64,000 bases of DNA from CATQHS01 sp965203375 (GCA_965203375.1 OZ241886.1:1426001-1490000), one strand, 5' to 3'. Shown: positions 46,000-55,062, numbered from the stretch's first letter. Notes: generated from the letters alone by a model not told the origin. Made by a program: numbers and translations.

Positions 46000-47238
46000 T
46001 CAGTTCCTGGGCACCTCGCTCCAGGGGATCTCCTTGTCCACCCGGGGCTCGCCGGGCAGGCCCAGCACCTGCTCGCCCAAGATGTTGCGCATGACCTCGC
46101 TGGTGCCGCCCTCGATGGAGTTGGCCCTAGACCGCAGGAACTCGTGGTGGGGGTCGTTGCGGCTGAGGCCCATCACCTCGTCGGGCCGCCGGTAGGTGTA
46201 GTCGTAGCCGACCGTCCCGGCCGCCCCCTCCAAGTCGACGACCACCGACCGGATGTCCTGGTTGAGCTCGGCCCCCATCAGCTTGGCCACCGACCCCTCG
46301 GGGCCCGGGTTCTTGGCCTTCATGTTCTGGGAGGCCCGCAGGACGGTCAGCCGCAGGGCCTCGGCCTTGACCCACAGCCGCATCACCCGGTCGAGGTGGA
46401 CGCGGGTCCGCTCGCCGGGGTCCATGCCGCGGTAGGCGTCCACCAGCATGTCGGTGGGCTTGCCCCCTCCGGGGTTGTTGCCGCCGATGGCGGACCGCTC
46501 GTTCATCAGCGTGGTGAGGGCCACCCTCCAGCCCTCGCCCACCGAGCCGATGCGGCAGGCGTCGGGCACCCGCACGTCGGTGAGGTAGACCTCGTTGAAC
46601 TCGGCCTCGCCGGTCATCTGGCGCAGGGGCCGGACCTCCACCCCCTCGCTGTGCATGTCCAAGGCGAAGTAGGTCAGGCCCTTGTGCTTGGGTAGCTCGG
46701 GGTTGGAGCGGGTGACGAGCATTCCCCAGTCGGCCGTGTGGGCCAGCGTCGTCCATACCTTCTGGCCGTTGACCACCCATTCGTCGCCGTCGGGCACCGC
46801 CCGGGTGGCCAGCCCGGCGAAGTCGGAGCCCGCGCCGGGCTCGCTGAAGAGCTGGCACCACAGGTCGGCGCCGGTGTACATGGGCCGCAGGAACCGCCGC
46901 CTCTGCTCGTCGGTGCCGTGGGTGGCGATGGTGGGCCCGGCCAGCCACATGAAGAAGGTGCCCGACTTGGGCGGCGCGGCCCCGGCCCGGCGGAGGCGGT
47001 CCTCCACGCGGCGGTTGAGCTCGGAGCGGACCCCGAGCCCGCCGAAGCCGGGCGGGAGATGCACCCAGGCCAGTCCGGCGTCGAAGCGGTGGCCCCGGAA
47101 CTCCTCGTCGCCGACGGCGGCGGGGTGATGGTCCCGCAGCAGGGCCTCGACCGCCTCGTCGACCATCAGGGCCTGCTCGTCGCCGGGGTCGGCCGCGTCG
47201 GCGCCGGTGGCGGGGGCTTCGGTTTGGGTCGCGCTCAT
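46000..47238 (-). CDS. Acyl-CoA dehydrogenase
   Basis: A 412-residue FAD flavoprotein that oxidises acyl-CoA to enoyl-CoA and passes electrons to ETF. The mid-domain LFSEPGAGSDFAGLATRA is the ACAD signature 1 region, VNGQKVWTTLAHTADWGMLV follows, and the C-terminal SIEGGTSEVMRNILGEQVLGLP contains the usual adenine-side motif. The exact acyl chain is not readable. It appears to be co-transcribed with the amidohydrolase. The 190-bp divergent spacer before its start carries two tandem copies of the 53-bp palindromic repeat. Confidence 0.92.
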   Translation of the reverse strand: MSATQTEAPATGADAADPGDEQALMVDEAVEALLRDHHPAAVGDEEFRGHRFDAGLAWVHLPPGFGGLGVRSELNRRVEDRLRRAGAAPPKSGTFFMWLAGPTIATHGTDEQRRRFLRPMYTGADLWCQLFSEPGAGSDFAGLATRAVPDGDEWVVNGQKVWTTLAHTADWGMLVTRSNPELPKHKGLTYFALDMHSEGVEVRPLRQMTGEAEFNEVYLTDVRVPDACRIGSVGEGWRVALTTLMNERSAIGGNNPGGGKPTDMLVDAYRGMDPGERTRVHLDRVMRLWVKAEALRLTVLRASQNMKAKNPGPEGSVAKLMGAELNQDIRSVVVDLEGAAGTVGYDYTYRRPDEVMGLSRNDPHHEFLRSRANSIEGGTSEVMRNILGEQVLGLPGEPRVDKEIPWSEVPRN

Positions 47239-47271
47239 CCCGCCAAGCTACCTTGTGTTCCCCCGAGCCTT

Positions 47272-47323
47272 GTTTTTCTGAGCAAAGATTGGCGCTATAG
47301 CGGCATCGGATGCTCAGAAAAAA
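47272..47323. repeat. 53-bp palindromic intergenic repeat, copy 2
   Basis: Inverted arms at 47272-47284 and 47311-47323 flank a middle with cgctatagcg, a perfect 10-bp palindrome. It lies upstream of two divergent genes, 10 bp before copy 3. Confidence 0.88.
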
Positions 47324-47333
47324 CGGGGATGCG

Positions 47334-47386
47334 GGTTTTCTGAGCAAGAATTGGCGCTATAGCGGCATCTGGTGCTCAGAAAAACC
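47334..47386. repeat. 53-bp palindromic intergenic repeat, copy 3
   Basis: Arms at 47334-47346 and 47373-47386 with the same middle as copy 2 and a few substitutions. Copies 2 and 3 form a direct tandem pair in the spacer between the acyl-CoA dehydrogenase and the maleylpyruvate-isomerase-like gene. Confidence 0.88.
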
Positions 47387-47427
47387 GAGGCGAGAAAGAC
47401 CAGGGGCGAGAGAGAGGAGGGTCGGCC

Positions 47428-48213
47428 GTGCGCACCGAATTGATCGACAGGACCGAGGAGTGCTTCGCCGCCATCTCGGGGCTGTGCGCCGAGTTGGGGC
47501 CCGACGAGTGGGAGGTCCAGTCGCTGTGCCCGGCCTGGACGGTGCGGGAGGCGATCGCCCACACCGTCGGGGTGGAGGAGGCGATGACCGGATGGGAGGT
47601 CAGCGCCGAGAGCCTTCCCCCCTTCGAGAAGATGCTGGCCCTCACCGAGGCGGCCCCGGCCATGAGCGTCCCCGAGTTCCGGGCCCGGGTGGGGGGCGCC
47701 TTCGCCGCCCGGCGGGCCGAGCTGGCCGCCCTCACCGACGCCGACCTGGACCGCCCCGCCCTCACCCCGGTGGGCAAGGCCACCTACGGCCGCTTCCTGG
47801 CCATCCGGGTCTTCGACCTGTGGGTCCACCTGCGGGACGCGGCCATCCCGCTGGGCCGCCCCACCGACGACGGCGGCCCGGCGGCCGAGATGGTGCTCGA
47901 CGAGATACAGGGGGCCATCGGCTACATCGCCGGCAAGAAGGTGGGGCTGCCCGACGGCATGACCATGCGCATCGACATCGGCGGCCCGGCCGAGCGCCGG
48001 ATCGGGGTGGCGGTGGACGGAAGGGCCGCGGCCGTCGACCCCGACTCCCTGACCGATCCCGATGTGGTTCTGGCCGCCGACTCCACCACTTTCATCATGC
48101 TGGCCTGCGGGCGCATCGACCCCCAGGCCAAGATCGGCGAGGGGGCCATTCGCTGGAGCGGCAACGCCGAGTGGGGCGAGCGGGCCGCCCGCAACCTGGC
48201 CTTCACGATTTGA
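47428..48213 (+). CDS. Maleylpyruvate isomerase-family / SCP2-domain protein (TIGR03083-like)
   Basis: A 261-residue protein of the DinB-like metal-binding fold common in actinobacteria. The N-terminal half has LCPAWTVREAIAHTVGVEEAM, with the His that usually binds metal, and RFLAIRVFDLWVHLRDAA with a second His. The C-terminal half (DPDVVLAADSTTFIMLACGRIDPQAKI) is SCP2-like, as in mycothiol-dependent maleylpyruvate isomerase. A mycothiol-linked function is possible but unproven. The start is GTG 47428 with GGAGGG about 9 nt upstream. Confidence 0.82.
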   Translation: MRTELIDRTEECFAAISGLCAELGPDEWEVQSLCPAWTVREAIAHTVGVEEAMTGWEVSAESLPPFEKMLALTEAAPAMSVPEFRARVGGAFAARRAELAALTDADLDRPALTPVGKATYGRFLAIRVFDLWVHLRDAAIPLGRPTDDGGPAAEMVLDEIQGAIGYIAGKKVGLPDGMTMRIDIGGPAERRIGVAVDGRAAAVDPDSLTDPDVVLAADSTTFIMLACGRIDPQAKIGEGAIRWSGNAEWGERAARNLAFTI

Positions 48214-48229
48214 TTCGCCCCGCCGGCTC

Positions 48230-48384
48230 GTGACCGATCTCGGCTATGTGACCGTTCTTCGCGGCACTCGGCCCGCTGGGGCGGCCGCCCGGCGGTGGCC
48301 GGCGACCGATCTCGGCGATGTGACCGTTCTTGGCGGCTCGGCCGGCCTCTTTGTGGCCGGGCTGGCGGGCCGGTGACCGATCTC
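48230..48384. repeat. Triplicated 5' end of mutA (about 71-72 bp period)
   Basis: gtgaccgatctc begins at 48230 (copy A), at 48302 (copy B, gcgaccgatctc) and at 48373 (the real start). Copies A and B match over about 41 bp with three or four differences. The third match is limited to the first four codons and flanking bases. Confidence 0.82.
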
Positions 48385-50433
48385 ACGCTGGCCGGCGAGT
48401 TCCCGGCCGCGGCCGCCGACGACTGGAGGGCGCAGGTCGAGCGGGTGCTCGGGGGGCGATCTTTCGAGGAAGTGCTGGTCGGCGCCACCTCAGACGGCAT
48501 CGAGATCGAGCCCCTGTACGTCGACTCGGACGCCGGCGCCGACGAAGCGACGGCCCGGCTCGTCCGGGGCCTGAGCCTGCGCAACCCGAGCCGGCCGGGC
48601 GCCGGCCCCGCCAGCTCGGCTCAGGCGGCCGGGGGATGGGACGTCCGCCAGCACTGCGACGGGGCCGACCCGGCCGAGGTCCGGGACCGGATCGGCGCCG
48701 ATCTCAGCGGCGGGGCCGCCTCGGTCGAGATCGGGCCCGGCCCGGCCGCCGCCGACTTGGGCCCCGTCCTCGAAGGGGTGAGGATCGACCGGACCCCCGT
48801 CGGGCTCGCCCCCCACGCCGACCCGGCCCGGGCCGAGGCCCTGGCCGAGCTGGCCGCCCGCCCGCCGGCGCCCCCGGCCCCGGGCTGCTCGCTCGGGTTC
48901 GACCCGGTGGGGGAGTGGGCCCGCTCGGGCCGCCAAGTGGACCCGGCTCAGGCCGCCCGGCTGGTGGAGAGGCTCAAGAGCCGGGGGAGGCTCAGCCCGG
49001 GGACGCGGGCCGTGGTGGTGGACGCGGCCCGCCCGGCCGCGGCCGGAGCCACCAAGGTGCAGACCCTGGCCTGGGCCGCCGCGGCCGGGGTCGCCTACCT
49101 GCGGGCCCTGACCGAGGCGGGATCGAGCGCAGAGGAGGCCGCCGGGCTGATCGGCTTCCGGCTGCCCGTCGCCGCCGACCAGTTCGCGGCCATGGCCATG
49201 CTGCGGGCCGCCCGGGTGATGTGGGGCCGGGTGGTGGCCGCCTCCGGCGGGTCGGGGCCCGCCGCCGCCCAGTACCAGCACGCAGTGACCGACGAGGCCA
49301 TGTACAGCCGCCGGGACCCGTGGGTGAACCTGCTGCGGGGCGCGGCCGCCGCCCTGGCCGCCGGGGCGGGCGGCGCCGACGCGGTGACCGTGCTGCCCTT
49401 CGACTGCGCCGCCGCCGAGATGCCGGGCGGGCTCGGGGCCCGGCTGGCCCGCAACACCCAGTTGCTGCTGCTGGAGGAGTCCCAGCTCGGCCGGACCTTC
49501 GACCCGGCCGGGGGGTCGTTCTACGTCGAGTCGCTCACCCGCAAGCTGGCCGAGCGGGGCTGGCGGGCGTTCCAGGCCGTCGAGGCGGCCGGGGGGATCA
49601 CCGCGGTGCTGGCCGACGGCACCATGGCCGAGGCCATCGAGTCGAGCTGGAACGACCGGCTGGCCGCCCTGGGAACCCGGCGCCAGGCCGTGACCGGGGT
49701 GAGCGACTTCCCCCTGCTAGAGGAGTCCGCGGGTCTCGCCGAGAGCGGGCGGGGAGCGCCGATGGTGCCTGCGGAGAGCGAGTCAGGTGCGCCTGCCGGT
49801 CCTGCGGGGAGCGAGTCAGGGGTGCCTGCGAGCCCCGCCGAGAGCGGGCGGGGAGAGTCTCCCCCCGAGTCCGCCCCGACGGGGCCGGGCGGGGGCCTGC
49901 CGGTGCGGCGGCTGGCCCAGCCCTTTGAGGATCTGCGCGACGCCGCTGACCGCCATCTGGCCCGGACCGGGCGGCGGCCGACCGTGGCGGTGGTGGCGCT
50001 GGGACCCGAGGCCGCCCACGGCCCACGCACAACCTGGGTCCGCAACCTGCTGGCCGCCGGGGGGGTGGCTGCCGAGGGCGGGCGCGGCGACGGGGCCGAC
50101 TCGCCGGTGGAGGCCGCGGCCGCCTTCGCGGCCGGCCCCGACCGGGTGGCGGTGATCACCGGGTCCGACGAGTCCTACGCCGAGCGGGCCCCGGCGGTGG
50201 CCCGGGCCCTGAAGGCGGCCGGCACCGCGGCCGTGGCCATGGTGTCCGACCCCGCCGATCCGGGAGCACTGCCGGGAGGCTCAGCTCGACCCGCCGTGGC
50301 CATGGTCGCCGATCCGGCCGACTCCGCCGACGGGTGGTCCGACGCCCTCGCTGCCGGGGTGGACGAGTTCTGGCACGACGGGATGGACGTGCTGGGGCTG
50401 CTGGGCCGCCTGCACACTGCGCTCTTAGGCTGA
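48373..50433 (+). CDS. mutA: Methylmalonyl-CoA mutase small (beta) subunit
   Basis: A 686-residue mutase-family protein. The barrel domain carries GWDVRQHC, LGFDPVGEWARSG, AAQYQHAVTDEAMYSRRDPWVNLLR and LARNTQLLLLEESQLGRTFDPAGGSFYVE. The C-terminal cobalamin-type domain lacks the DxHxxG base-off motif. It therefore cannot bind B12 as the large subunit does and should be the structural beta subunit of the R-methylmalonyl-CoA/succinyl-CoA mutase. The linker (about 455-510) has imperfect repeats (ESGRG, AESESGAPAGPAGSESG), and AVAMV(S/A)DPAD is duplicated near the end. The GTG at 48373 is the last of three copies of this start. The next gene is a luciferase-like enzyme, not mutB. Confidence 0.87.
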   Translation: MTDLTLAGEFPAAAADDWRAQVERVLGGRSFEEVLVGATSDGIEIEPLYVDSDAGADEATARLVRGLSLRNPSRPGAGPASSAQAAGGWDVRQHCDGADPAEVRDRIGADLSGGAASVEIGPGPAAADLGPVLEGVRIDRTPVGLAPHADPARAEALAELAARPPAPPAPGCSLGFDPVGEWARSGRQVDPAQAARLVERLKSRGRLSPGTRAVVVDAARPAAAGATKVQTLAWAAAAGVAYLRALTEAGSSAEEAAGLIGFRLPVAADQFAAMAMLRAARVMWGRVVAASGGSGPAAAQYQHAVTDEAMYSRRDPWVNLLRGAAAALAAGAGGADAVTVLPFDCAAAEMPGGLGARLARNTQLLLLEESQLGRTFDPAGGSFYVESLTRKLAERGWRAFQAVEAAGGITAVLADGTMAEAIESSWNDRLAALGTRRQAVTGVSDFPLLEESAGLAESGRGAPMVPAESESGAPAGPAGSESGVPASPAESGRGESPPESAPTGPGGGLPVRRLAQPFEDLRDAADRHLARTGRRPTVAVVALGPEAAHGPRTTWVRNLLAAGGVAAEGGRGDGADSPVEAAAAFAAGPDRVAVITGSDESYAERAPAVARALKAAGTAAVAMVSDPADPGALPGGSARPAVAMVADPADSADGWSDALAAGVDEFWHDGMDVLGLLGRLHTALLG

Positions 50434-50440
50434 AGGCCGG

Positions 50441-51688
50441 ATGCGGTTCGGGATCTTTTACGAGCACCAGTTGCCCCGGCCCTGGGCTCCCGACTCCGAG
50501 GAGAGGCTCTTCGCCGAGGCCTTAGAACAGGTGGAGATCGCCGATGAGGTCGGCATCGACGTGGCCTGGGCGGTCGAGCACCACTTCTTGGAGGAGTACT
50601 CGCACTGCTCGGCCCCCGAGGTGTTCCTGTCGGCCTGCGCGGCCCGCACCGAACGGATACGCCTCGGCCACGGCATCCGCCAGACCCCCCCGAAGTACAA
50701 CCACCCGGCCCGCACCGCCGAGACCGTCGCCACCCTCGACGTGATCTCCCGGGGCCGGGTGGAGCTGGGCATCGGCGAGGGCGCCACCCGGCTGGAGCTG
50801 GGCGGCTTCGGCATCCCGGCCAAGCAGAAGCGGGCCATGAGCCTGGAGGCGGGGGAGCAGATCGCCAACATGATGGCCCTCACCCCCTACCCGGGCTTCG
50901 AGGGCGAGCACTTCTCCATGCCGTGCCGCAACGTCATCCCCAAGCCGGTGCAGAAGCCCCACCCGCCCATGTGGATCGCTTGCACCAACCGCTCCACCAT
51001 CGAACTGGCCGCCCGGAGCGGGCTGGGCGCTTTGGCCTTCGCCTTCGTCGACCCCGACGAGGCCCGGCACTGGGTGGAGATCTACTACAAGCTCATCAAG
51101 AGCGACGAGTGCGTGCCGCTGGGCCACACCGTCAACGCCAACGTGGCCGTGGTGACCGGCTTCTCGCTCCACCACGACCGGGTGGAGGCCATCCGCCGGG
51201 GATACGACGGGTTCCACTTCTTCGCCTACGCCCTGCGCCAGTTGGTGGTGAGCGACACCGTTCCCGGCCACACCGACCTGTGGGACCGCTACGAGGCCCA
51301 GCGGGGCTCGGGCTTGGACGACGCCATCGCCGCGGCCCAGGCCGCGGGCGACGACTACTCCGGCACCATCGGCGCCCCCGCCGACGCCGTCCGCTGGCTC
51401 CGGGAGGCGGAGAGCACCGGGGTGGACCACGTGATCTTCCTCCAGCAGGGCGGCAACAACCGCCACTCCGACATCTGCCACAGCCTGCGGCTGTTCGGGG
51501 CCGAGGTGCTGCCGGAACTGGCCGCGAGCCGGACCGAGCGGGAGGCGGCCAAGGCGGCCGATCTGGCTCCCTACGTGGAGGCGGCCCTGGACCGCAAGCA
51601 GTGGATGGCGCCGCTGGCCCCCGCCGATGTCCCGGTGGTGAAGGCATCGGTCCAGCAGGCCCAAGTCCCGGCCAGCCCCATCACCTGA
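50441..51688 (+). CDS. LLM-class flavin-dependent oxidoreductase
   Basis: A 415-residue luciferase-like protein and paralogue of 38455-39669. Blocks: VAWAVEHHFLEEYSHCSAPEVFL, TPPKYNHPARTAETVATLDVIS, GRVELGIGEGATRLELGGF, and the long C-terminal extension with VDHVIFLQQGGNNRHSDICHSL. It begins 7 bp after mutA and is probably co-transcribed with it, though no known pathway links them. The cofactor should be FMNH2 or F420. It converges with the homocysteine methyltransferase gene over palindromic repeat copy 4. Confidence 0.9.
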   Translation: MRFGIFYEHQLPRPWAPDSEERLFAEALEQVEIADEVGIDVAWAVEHHFLEEYSHCSAPEVFLSACAARTERIRLGHGIRQTPPKYNHPARTAETVATLDVISRGRVELGIGEGATRLELGGFGIPAKQKRAMSLEAGEQIANMMALTPYPGFEGEHFSMPCRNVIPKPVQKPHPPMWIACTNRSTIELAARSGLGALAFAFVDPDEARHWVEIYYKLIKSDECVPLGHTVNANVAVVTGFSLHHDRVEAIRRGYDGFHFFAYALRQLVVSDTVPGHTDLWDRYEAQRGSGLDDAIAAAQAAGDDYSGTIGAPADAVRWLREAESTGVDHVIFLQQGGNNRHSDICHSLRLFGAEVLPELAASRTEREAAKAADLAPYVEAALDRKQWMAPLAPADVPVVKASVQQAQVPASPIT

Positions 51689-51732
51689 GCCCCTCTTCGC
51701 CCCTCCCTGCCGGTTTCTGACTTCCTCCTGCC

Positions 51733-51785
51733 GGTTTTCTGAGCAAAAATCGGCGCTATACCGCAAACGGATGCTCAGAAAAACC
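51733..51785. repeat. 53-bp palindromic intergenic repeat, copy 4
   Basis: Arms at 51733-51745 and 51772-51785, with middle cgctataccgc as in copy 1. It sits between two convergent genes. A partial copy of the left arm (ccggtttctgac) precedes it at 51711-51722. Confidence 0.88.
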
Positions 51786-51800
51786 GAACCGCAGTCTCCA

Positions 51801-52709
51801 TCACCTAAGGTCGGCCCCGTTCCGCAGGGCGGCGGCCATGGCCGCGATGTGCTCGGGGGTGCTGCCGCAGCAGGCCCCGATGACGGCGGCCCCGGCCCGG
51901 CGGGCCCGCACCGCCCCGGCCGCCATCACCTCGGGGGCGCCGTCGTAGACGAGCCCGCCGCCGCGCCATACGGGCACCCCGGCGTTGGGCTTGCAGATCA
52001 CCGGAATCCCTTCCGCTTCGGCGGCGATGGCGGCGGCCGCGGCCTCGGTGTCGGCCAGGTTGGCGCCGCAGTTGGCCCCCATGGCCGCCAAGCCCAAGCC
52101 CTGAAGCCGCCGGCCCATGTCCGAGCCGGTCACTCCCATCATGGTGTGCCCGGCCGTGTCGAAGCTCATGGTGACGGCCACGGGCAGGTCGCAGGCGGCC
52201 TTGGCCCCCCGCACCGCCGCCTCCGCCTCGCCCAGGTCGCTCATGGTCTCGATCCACAACAGGTCGACGCCGCCCTCGGCCAGCCCCCGGGCCTGCTCGG
52301 CGAAGGCCTCCTCGCACGCCTGGGCCGACACGGCCCCCAAGGGCTCCAGCAGCTCGCCGGTCGGCCCCATCGACCCGGCCACCACCAGCCCGGCCCGGCC
52401 CGCCCCGTCGGCCGCGGCCCTGGCGTTGGCCGCCGCGGCCCGGTTGAGCTCGCCGACCCGGTCCTCGAGGCCGTGCAGGGCCAGGCGGAACCGGTTGCCG
52501 CCGAAGCTGTTGGTGACCACCAGGTCGGACCCGGCCTCGAAGTAGCGGCGGTGGATGCCCTGGACGGTCTCGGGCCGGTCGAGATTCCACCGCTCGGGGG
52601 AATCGCCGGAGGTGAGCCCGGCCGCGAAGAGCTGCGTGCCCATGGCCCCGTCGGCCAGGGCGTAGCCCCGGGCGGAGACGATCTCGCCGAGTTTGCCGAG
52701 CGTCGCCAT
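51801..52709 (-). CDS. Homocysteine S-methyltransferase family protein
   Basis: A 302-residue zinc barrel that transfers a methyl group to homocysteine or a related thiol. The start block ADGAMGTQLFAAGL, the zinc Cys in GANCGAN and the paired Cys in GACCGSTPEH are all visible, as in BHMT, MmuM and the N-terminal module of MetH. The methyl donor (betaine, S-methylmethionine or a corrinoid) cannot be told. The ATG at 52709 with GGAGAAG upstream is preferred to the longer frame at 52823, which would overlap the divergent SDR start. No folate or B12 domain is attached. Confidence 0.88.
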   Translation of the reverse strand: MATLGKLGEIVSARGYALADGAMGTQLFAAGLTSGDSPERWNLDRPETVQGIHRRYFEAGSDLVVTNSFGGNRFRLALHGLEDRVGELNRAAAANARAAADGAGRAGLVVAGSMGPTGELLEPLGAVSAQACEEAFAEQARGLAEGGVDLLWIETMSDLGEAEAAVRGAKAACDLPVAVTMSFDTAGHTMMGVTGSDMGRRLQGLGLAAMGANCGANLADTEAAAAAIAAEAEGIPVICKPNAGVPVWRGGGLVYDGAPEVMAAGAVRARRAGAAVIGACCGSTPEHIAAMAAALRNGADLR

Positions 52710-52822
52710 CTTCTCCGGTTCTCCTGGGTCCTCGCCGGTCCGCTGAGGTCCAGCGGTCTGCGGGTCCCCCGCGGGTCTGCGCCCCGCGGGGCCGGTCGTA
52801 CAAGATAGGGGCCCGCCGGCCA

Positions 52823-53635
52823 ATGATCGGAGCGACCGCAGTGGCCATCGACATCGACCGCATCACCTCGCTGTTCGGGCTGGAGGGCAAGACCGCCGTC
52901 GTCACCGGCGGCAGCCGCGGCATCGGCCGCATGGTCGCGGCCGGGCTGCTGGACGCCGGGTGCCGGGTGATCGTCACCGCCCGCAAGGAGCAGCCGCTCA
53001 CCGCCGCGGCCGCCGAGCTAGAGGCCCGTGGCCCCTGCGAGCCCGTCGCCGCCGACCTGTCCACCCCCGAGGGCTGCGAATCCCTGGCCGCCGCCGTGGC
53101 CGAGCGGGCCCCCGAGCTGGACGTCTTGGTGAACAACGCCGGGGCGGCCTGGGGCGCCCCCCTGGAGGAGTTCCCAATCGAGGGCTGGGACAAGGTGATG
53201 GACACCAACGCGCGGGGCCCGTTCCTGCTCGCCCAGAGGCTGCTGCCCCGGCTCAGGGCCGCGGCCCGCCCCGACGACCCGGCCCGGATCATCAACATCG
53301 CCTCGGTGGACGGGATCGCCGTGCCCGAGATGGAGACCTACTCCTATTCGGCCTCCAAGGCCGCCCTGGTCATGCTCACCCGCCATCTGGGCCGGCGGCT
53401 GGCCCGCGACAATGTCACCGTCAACGCGGTGGCGCCGGGGCCCTTCGACTCCAAGATGATGGCGTTCCTGCTCGACGACCCCGCCGCCCGGGCCGAGGTG
53501 GCGGCCAGCATCCCCCTGGGCCGCATCGGCGCCCCCGACGACATGGCCGGCGCGGTCATCTACCTGGCGTCGCGGGCCGGCGCCTACCTGACCGGGGCGG
53601 TGCTGCCGGTGAGCGGCGGCCGAGCCTGCGTGTAA
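52823..53635 (+). CDS. Short-chain dehydrogenase/reductase
   Basis: A 270-residue classical SDR. It has GGSRGIGR for the cofactor, VNNAGAAWG, catalytic SVDGIAVPEMETYSYSASK (Ser and YSASK), and AVAPGPFDSKMMAF. The order and the Arg/Lys after strand two (TARKEQ) point to NADPH. Starts at ATG 52823 or GTG 52841 (AIDIDRITSLF) are both possible. The latter fits the usual family N-terminus. The substrate is unknown. It is divergent from the homocysteine methyltransferase. Confidence 0.9.
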   Translation: MIGATAVAIDIDRITSLFGLEGKTAVVTGGSRGIGRMVAAGLLDAGCRVIVTARKEQPLTAAAAELEARGPCEPVAADLSTPEGCESLAAAVAERAPELDVLVNNAGAAWGAPLEEFPIEGWDKVMDTNARGPFLLAQRLLPRLRAAARPDDPARIINIASVDGIAVPEMETYSYSASKAALVMLTRHLGRRLARDNVTVNAVAPGPFDSKMMAFLLDDPAARAEVAASIPLGRIGAPDDMAGAVIYLASRAGAYLTGAVLPVSGGRACV

Positions 53636-53733
53636 GGAGTAACCACGCCGGGAGCCGCGGCCGGCAGGCCTGGCCAGATGCGGGCTCGGTTGCTAAGAAT
53701 AGGCCGTCGTTCGACTCCACGGAGGAGGCAGAT

Positions 53734-55044
53734 ATGAGAACACCAGGGTTGCGAAGGCGGGCCGGAGTCGCAGTCGTGTGCCTGGCTGCGCTGAGCCTGG
53801 CAGCGCTGGGCCTGTCGGCGTGCGGGTCCGATGACGACGGGGGGCCGGTGACGATCTCGTTCCTGGGGTTCTACGGCGTCGAGGGGGTGGAGCCCCTTAT
53901 CAGCGCATTCGAAGAGGAGAACCCGAATATCACGGTGGAGTACGAGTCCGTTCCGTTCGGAGAGCTGAACCAGGTCATTCAGAGCCGCCTGGCCAACGGC
54001 GGGGAGAGCCCGGACGTCTACATCGCGGACCAGCCGCGGGTGGCGGCCCTGGCCGCGCAGGGGTTCCTGCTCGACGTGTCGGACGCGGTGGGCGGCGCCT
54101 CCTCCGACTGGGTGGACACGGCGCTGACGGCCTCACAGGTCGACGGCGCGCTGATGGCGATGCCGCTGAACACGTCGACTCAGATCCTGTACCACAACAA
54201 GTCGCTGCTCGATCAGGCGGGGATTGACTACCCCTCGACGTCTCCCGACGATCGCATGACCTGGAGCGAGCTGGTGGACCTGGCCCGGCAGGCCCAGGCC
54301 GGCGGCAGCACCTGGGGCTTCCAGTTCGACCAGGTGAGCCGCTACTACCAGCTCCAGCCGCTGATGGAGTCGCTCGGCGGGGGCTCCGGGCTGACCGGCG
54401 AGGGCAACCTCGAGCCGGACCTGACCAACGACGGATGGGTAGAGGCCATGGAGTTCTACGCCAGCCTGTTCGCCGACGGCGGCGTCGCGCCCCGAGGCAT
54501 GCCCCCCGAGGAGACCAGCGCCGCCTTCGCGGCCGGCGACATAGCGTTCTACCTCGGCGGCACCCACTGGGGCGGCATCTGGGAGGCCGGGGGCGGCCTC
54601 GACTTCGACCTCGGCTTCGCGGCCCACCCGTACTTCGAGGGCCAGCCCGTGGTCACGCCGACCGGCGCCCTGTCGCTGGGGGTGAACCCGAACAGCCCCA
54701 ACACCGAGGCGGCCACCACCTTCGCCACCTGGGTTACGACATCCGACACGGGCACAGACGTCTTCCTGACGGTGGACGTGGCCCCGCCGGCCCTGACCGG
54801 CGCGTTGCCGGCGTTCATCAGCTCTCCCCCGTGGAACCGCGGCGAGGGCGGCACGACGGCCGGCCAGCTCGTCGAATACGAGCTGGCCAACACCGCCGTC
54901 GGCCGGCCGAGGAGCGTGGGATACATCCAGTTCGAGGAGATCATGACCCGGGCCTTCGAGGACATCCGCAACGGCCTCGACGTGCGCGACACCCTGGCGG
55001 GCGCCCAGTCCGAGCTGTCGGACGCCTTGGCCCGCGCCGGATAG
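53734..55044 (+). CDS. CUT1-family ABC transporter extracellular substrate-binding lipoprotein
   Basis: A 436-residue family-1 solute-binding lipoprotein. The ATG at 53734 has an ideal GGAGGAGG 6-8 nt upstream, so the longer open frame upstream is not used. The signal peptide (RTPGLRRRAG, then a hydrophobic core) ends at LGLSACGSDDD. The mature part shows VTISFLGFYGVEGVEPLISAF, TVEYESVPFGELNQVIQSRL, SPDVYIADQPRVAALAAQG and MPLNTSTQILYHNKSLLDQAG, typical of sugar/UgpB-like binding proteins. It forms one operon with two permeases and a nucleoside hydrolase, so a nucleoside or ribosylated ligand is the best inference. Confidence 0.92.
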   Translation: MRTPGLRRRAGVAVVCLAALSLAALGLSACGSDDDGGPVTISFLGFYGVEGVEPLISAFEEENPNITVEYESVPFGELNQVIQSRLANGGESPDVYIADQPRVAALAAQGFLLDVSDAVGGASSDWVDTALTASQVDGALMAMPLNTSTQILYHNKSLLDQAGIDYPSTSPDDRMTWSELVDLARQAQAGGSTWGFQFDQVSRYYQLQPLMESLGGGSGLTGEGNLEPDLTNDGWVEAMEFYASLFADGGVAPRGMPPEETSAAFAAGDIAFYLGGTHWGGIWEAGGGLDFDLGFAAHPYFEGQPVVTPTGALSLGVNPNSPNTEAATTFATWVTTSDTGTDVFLTVDVAPPALTGALPAFISSPPWNRGEGGTTAGQLVEYELANTAVGRPRSVGYIQFEEIMTRAFEDIRNGLDVRDTLAGAQSELSDALARAG

Positions 55045-55062
55045 CCCGACCAGCAAACCATC

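Noticed and set aside
52960..53733. Long upstream extension of the CUT1 binding-protein frame
   Set aside because: It overlaps the SDR gene out of frame. The ATG at 53734 has an ideal ribosome binding site and signal peptide.
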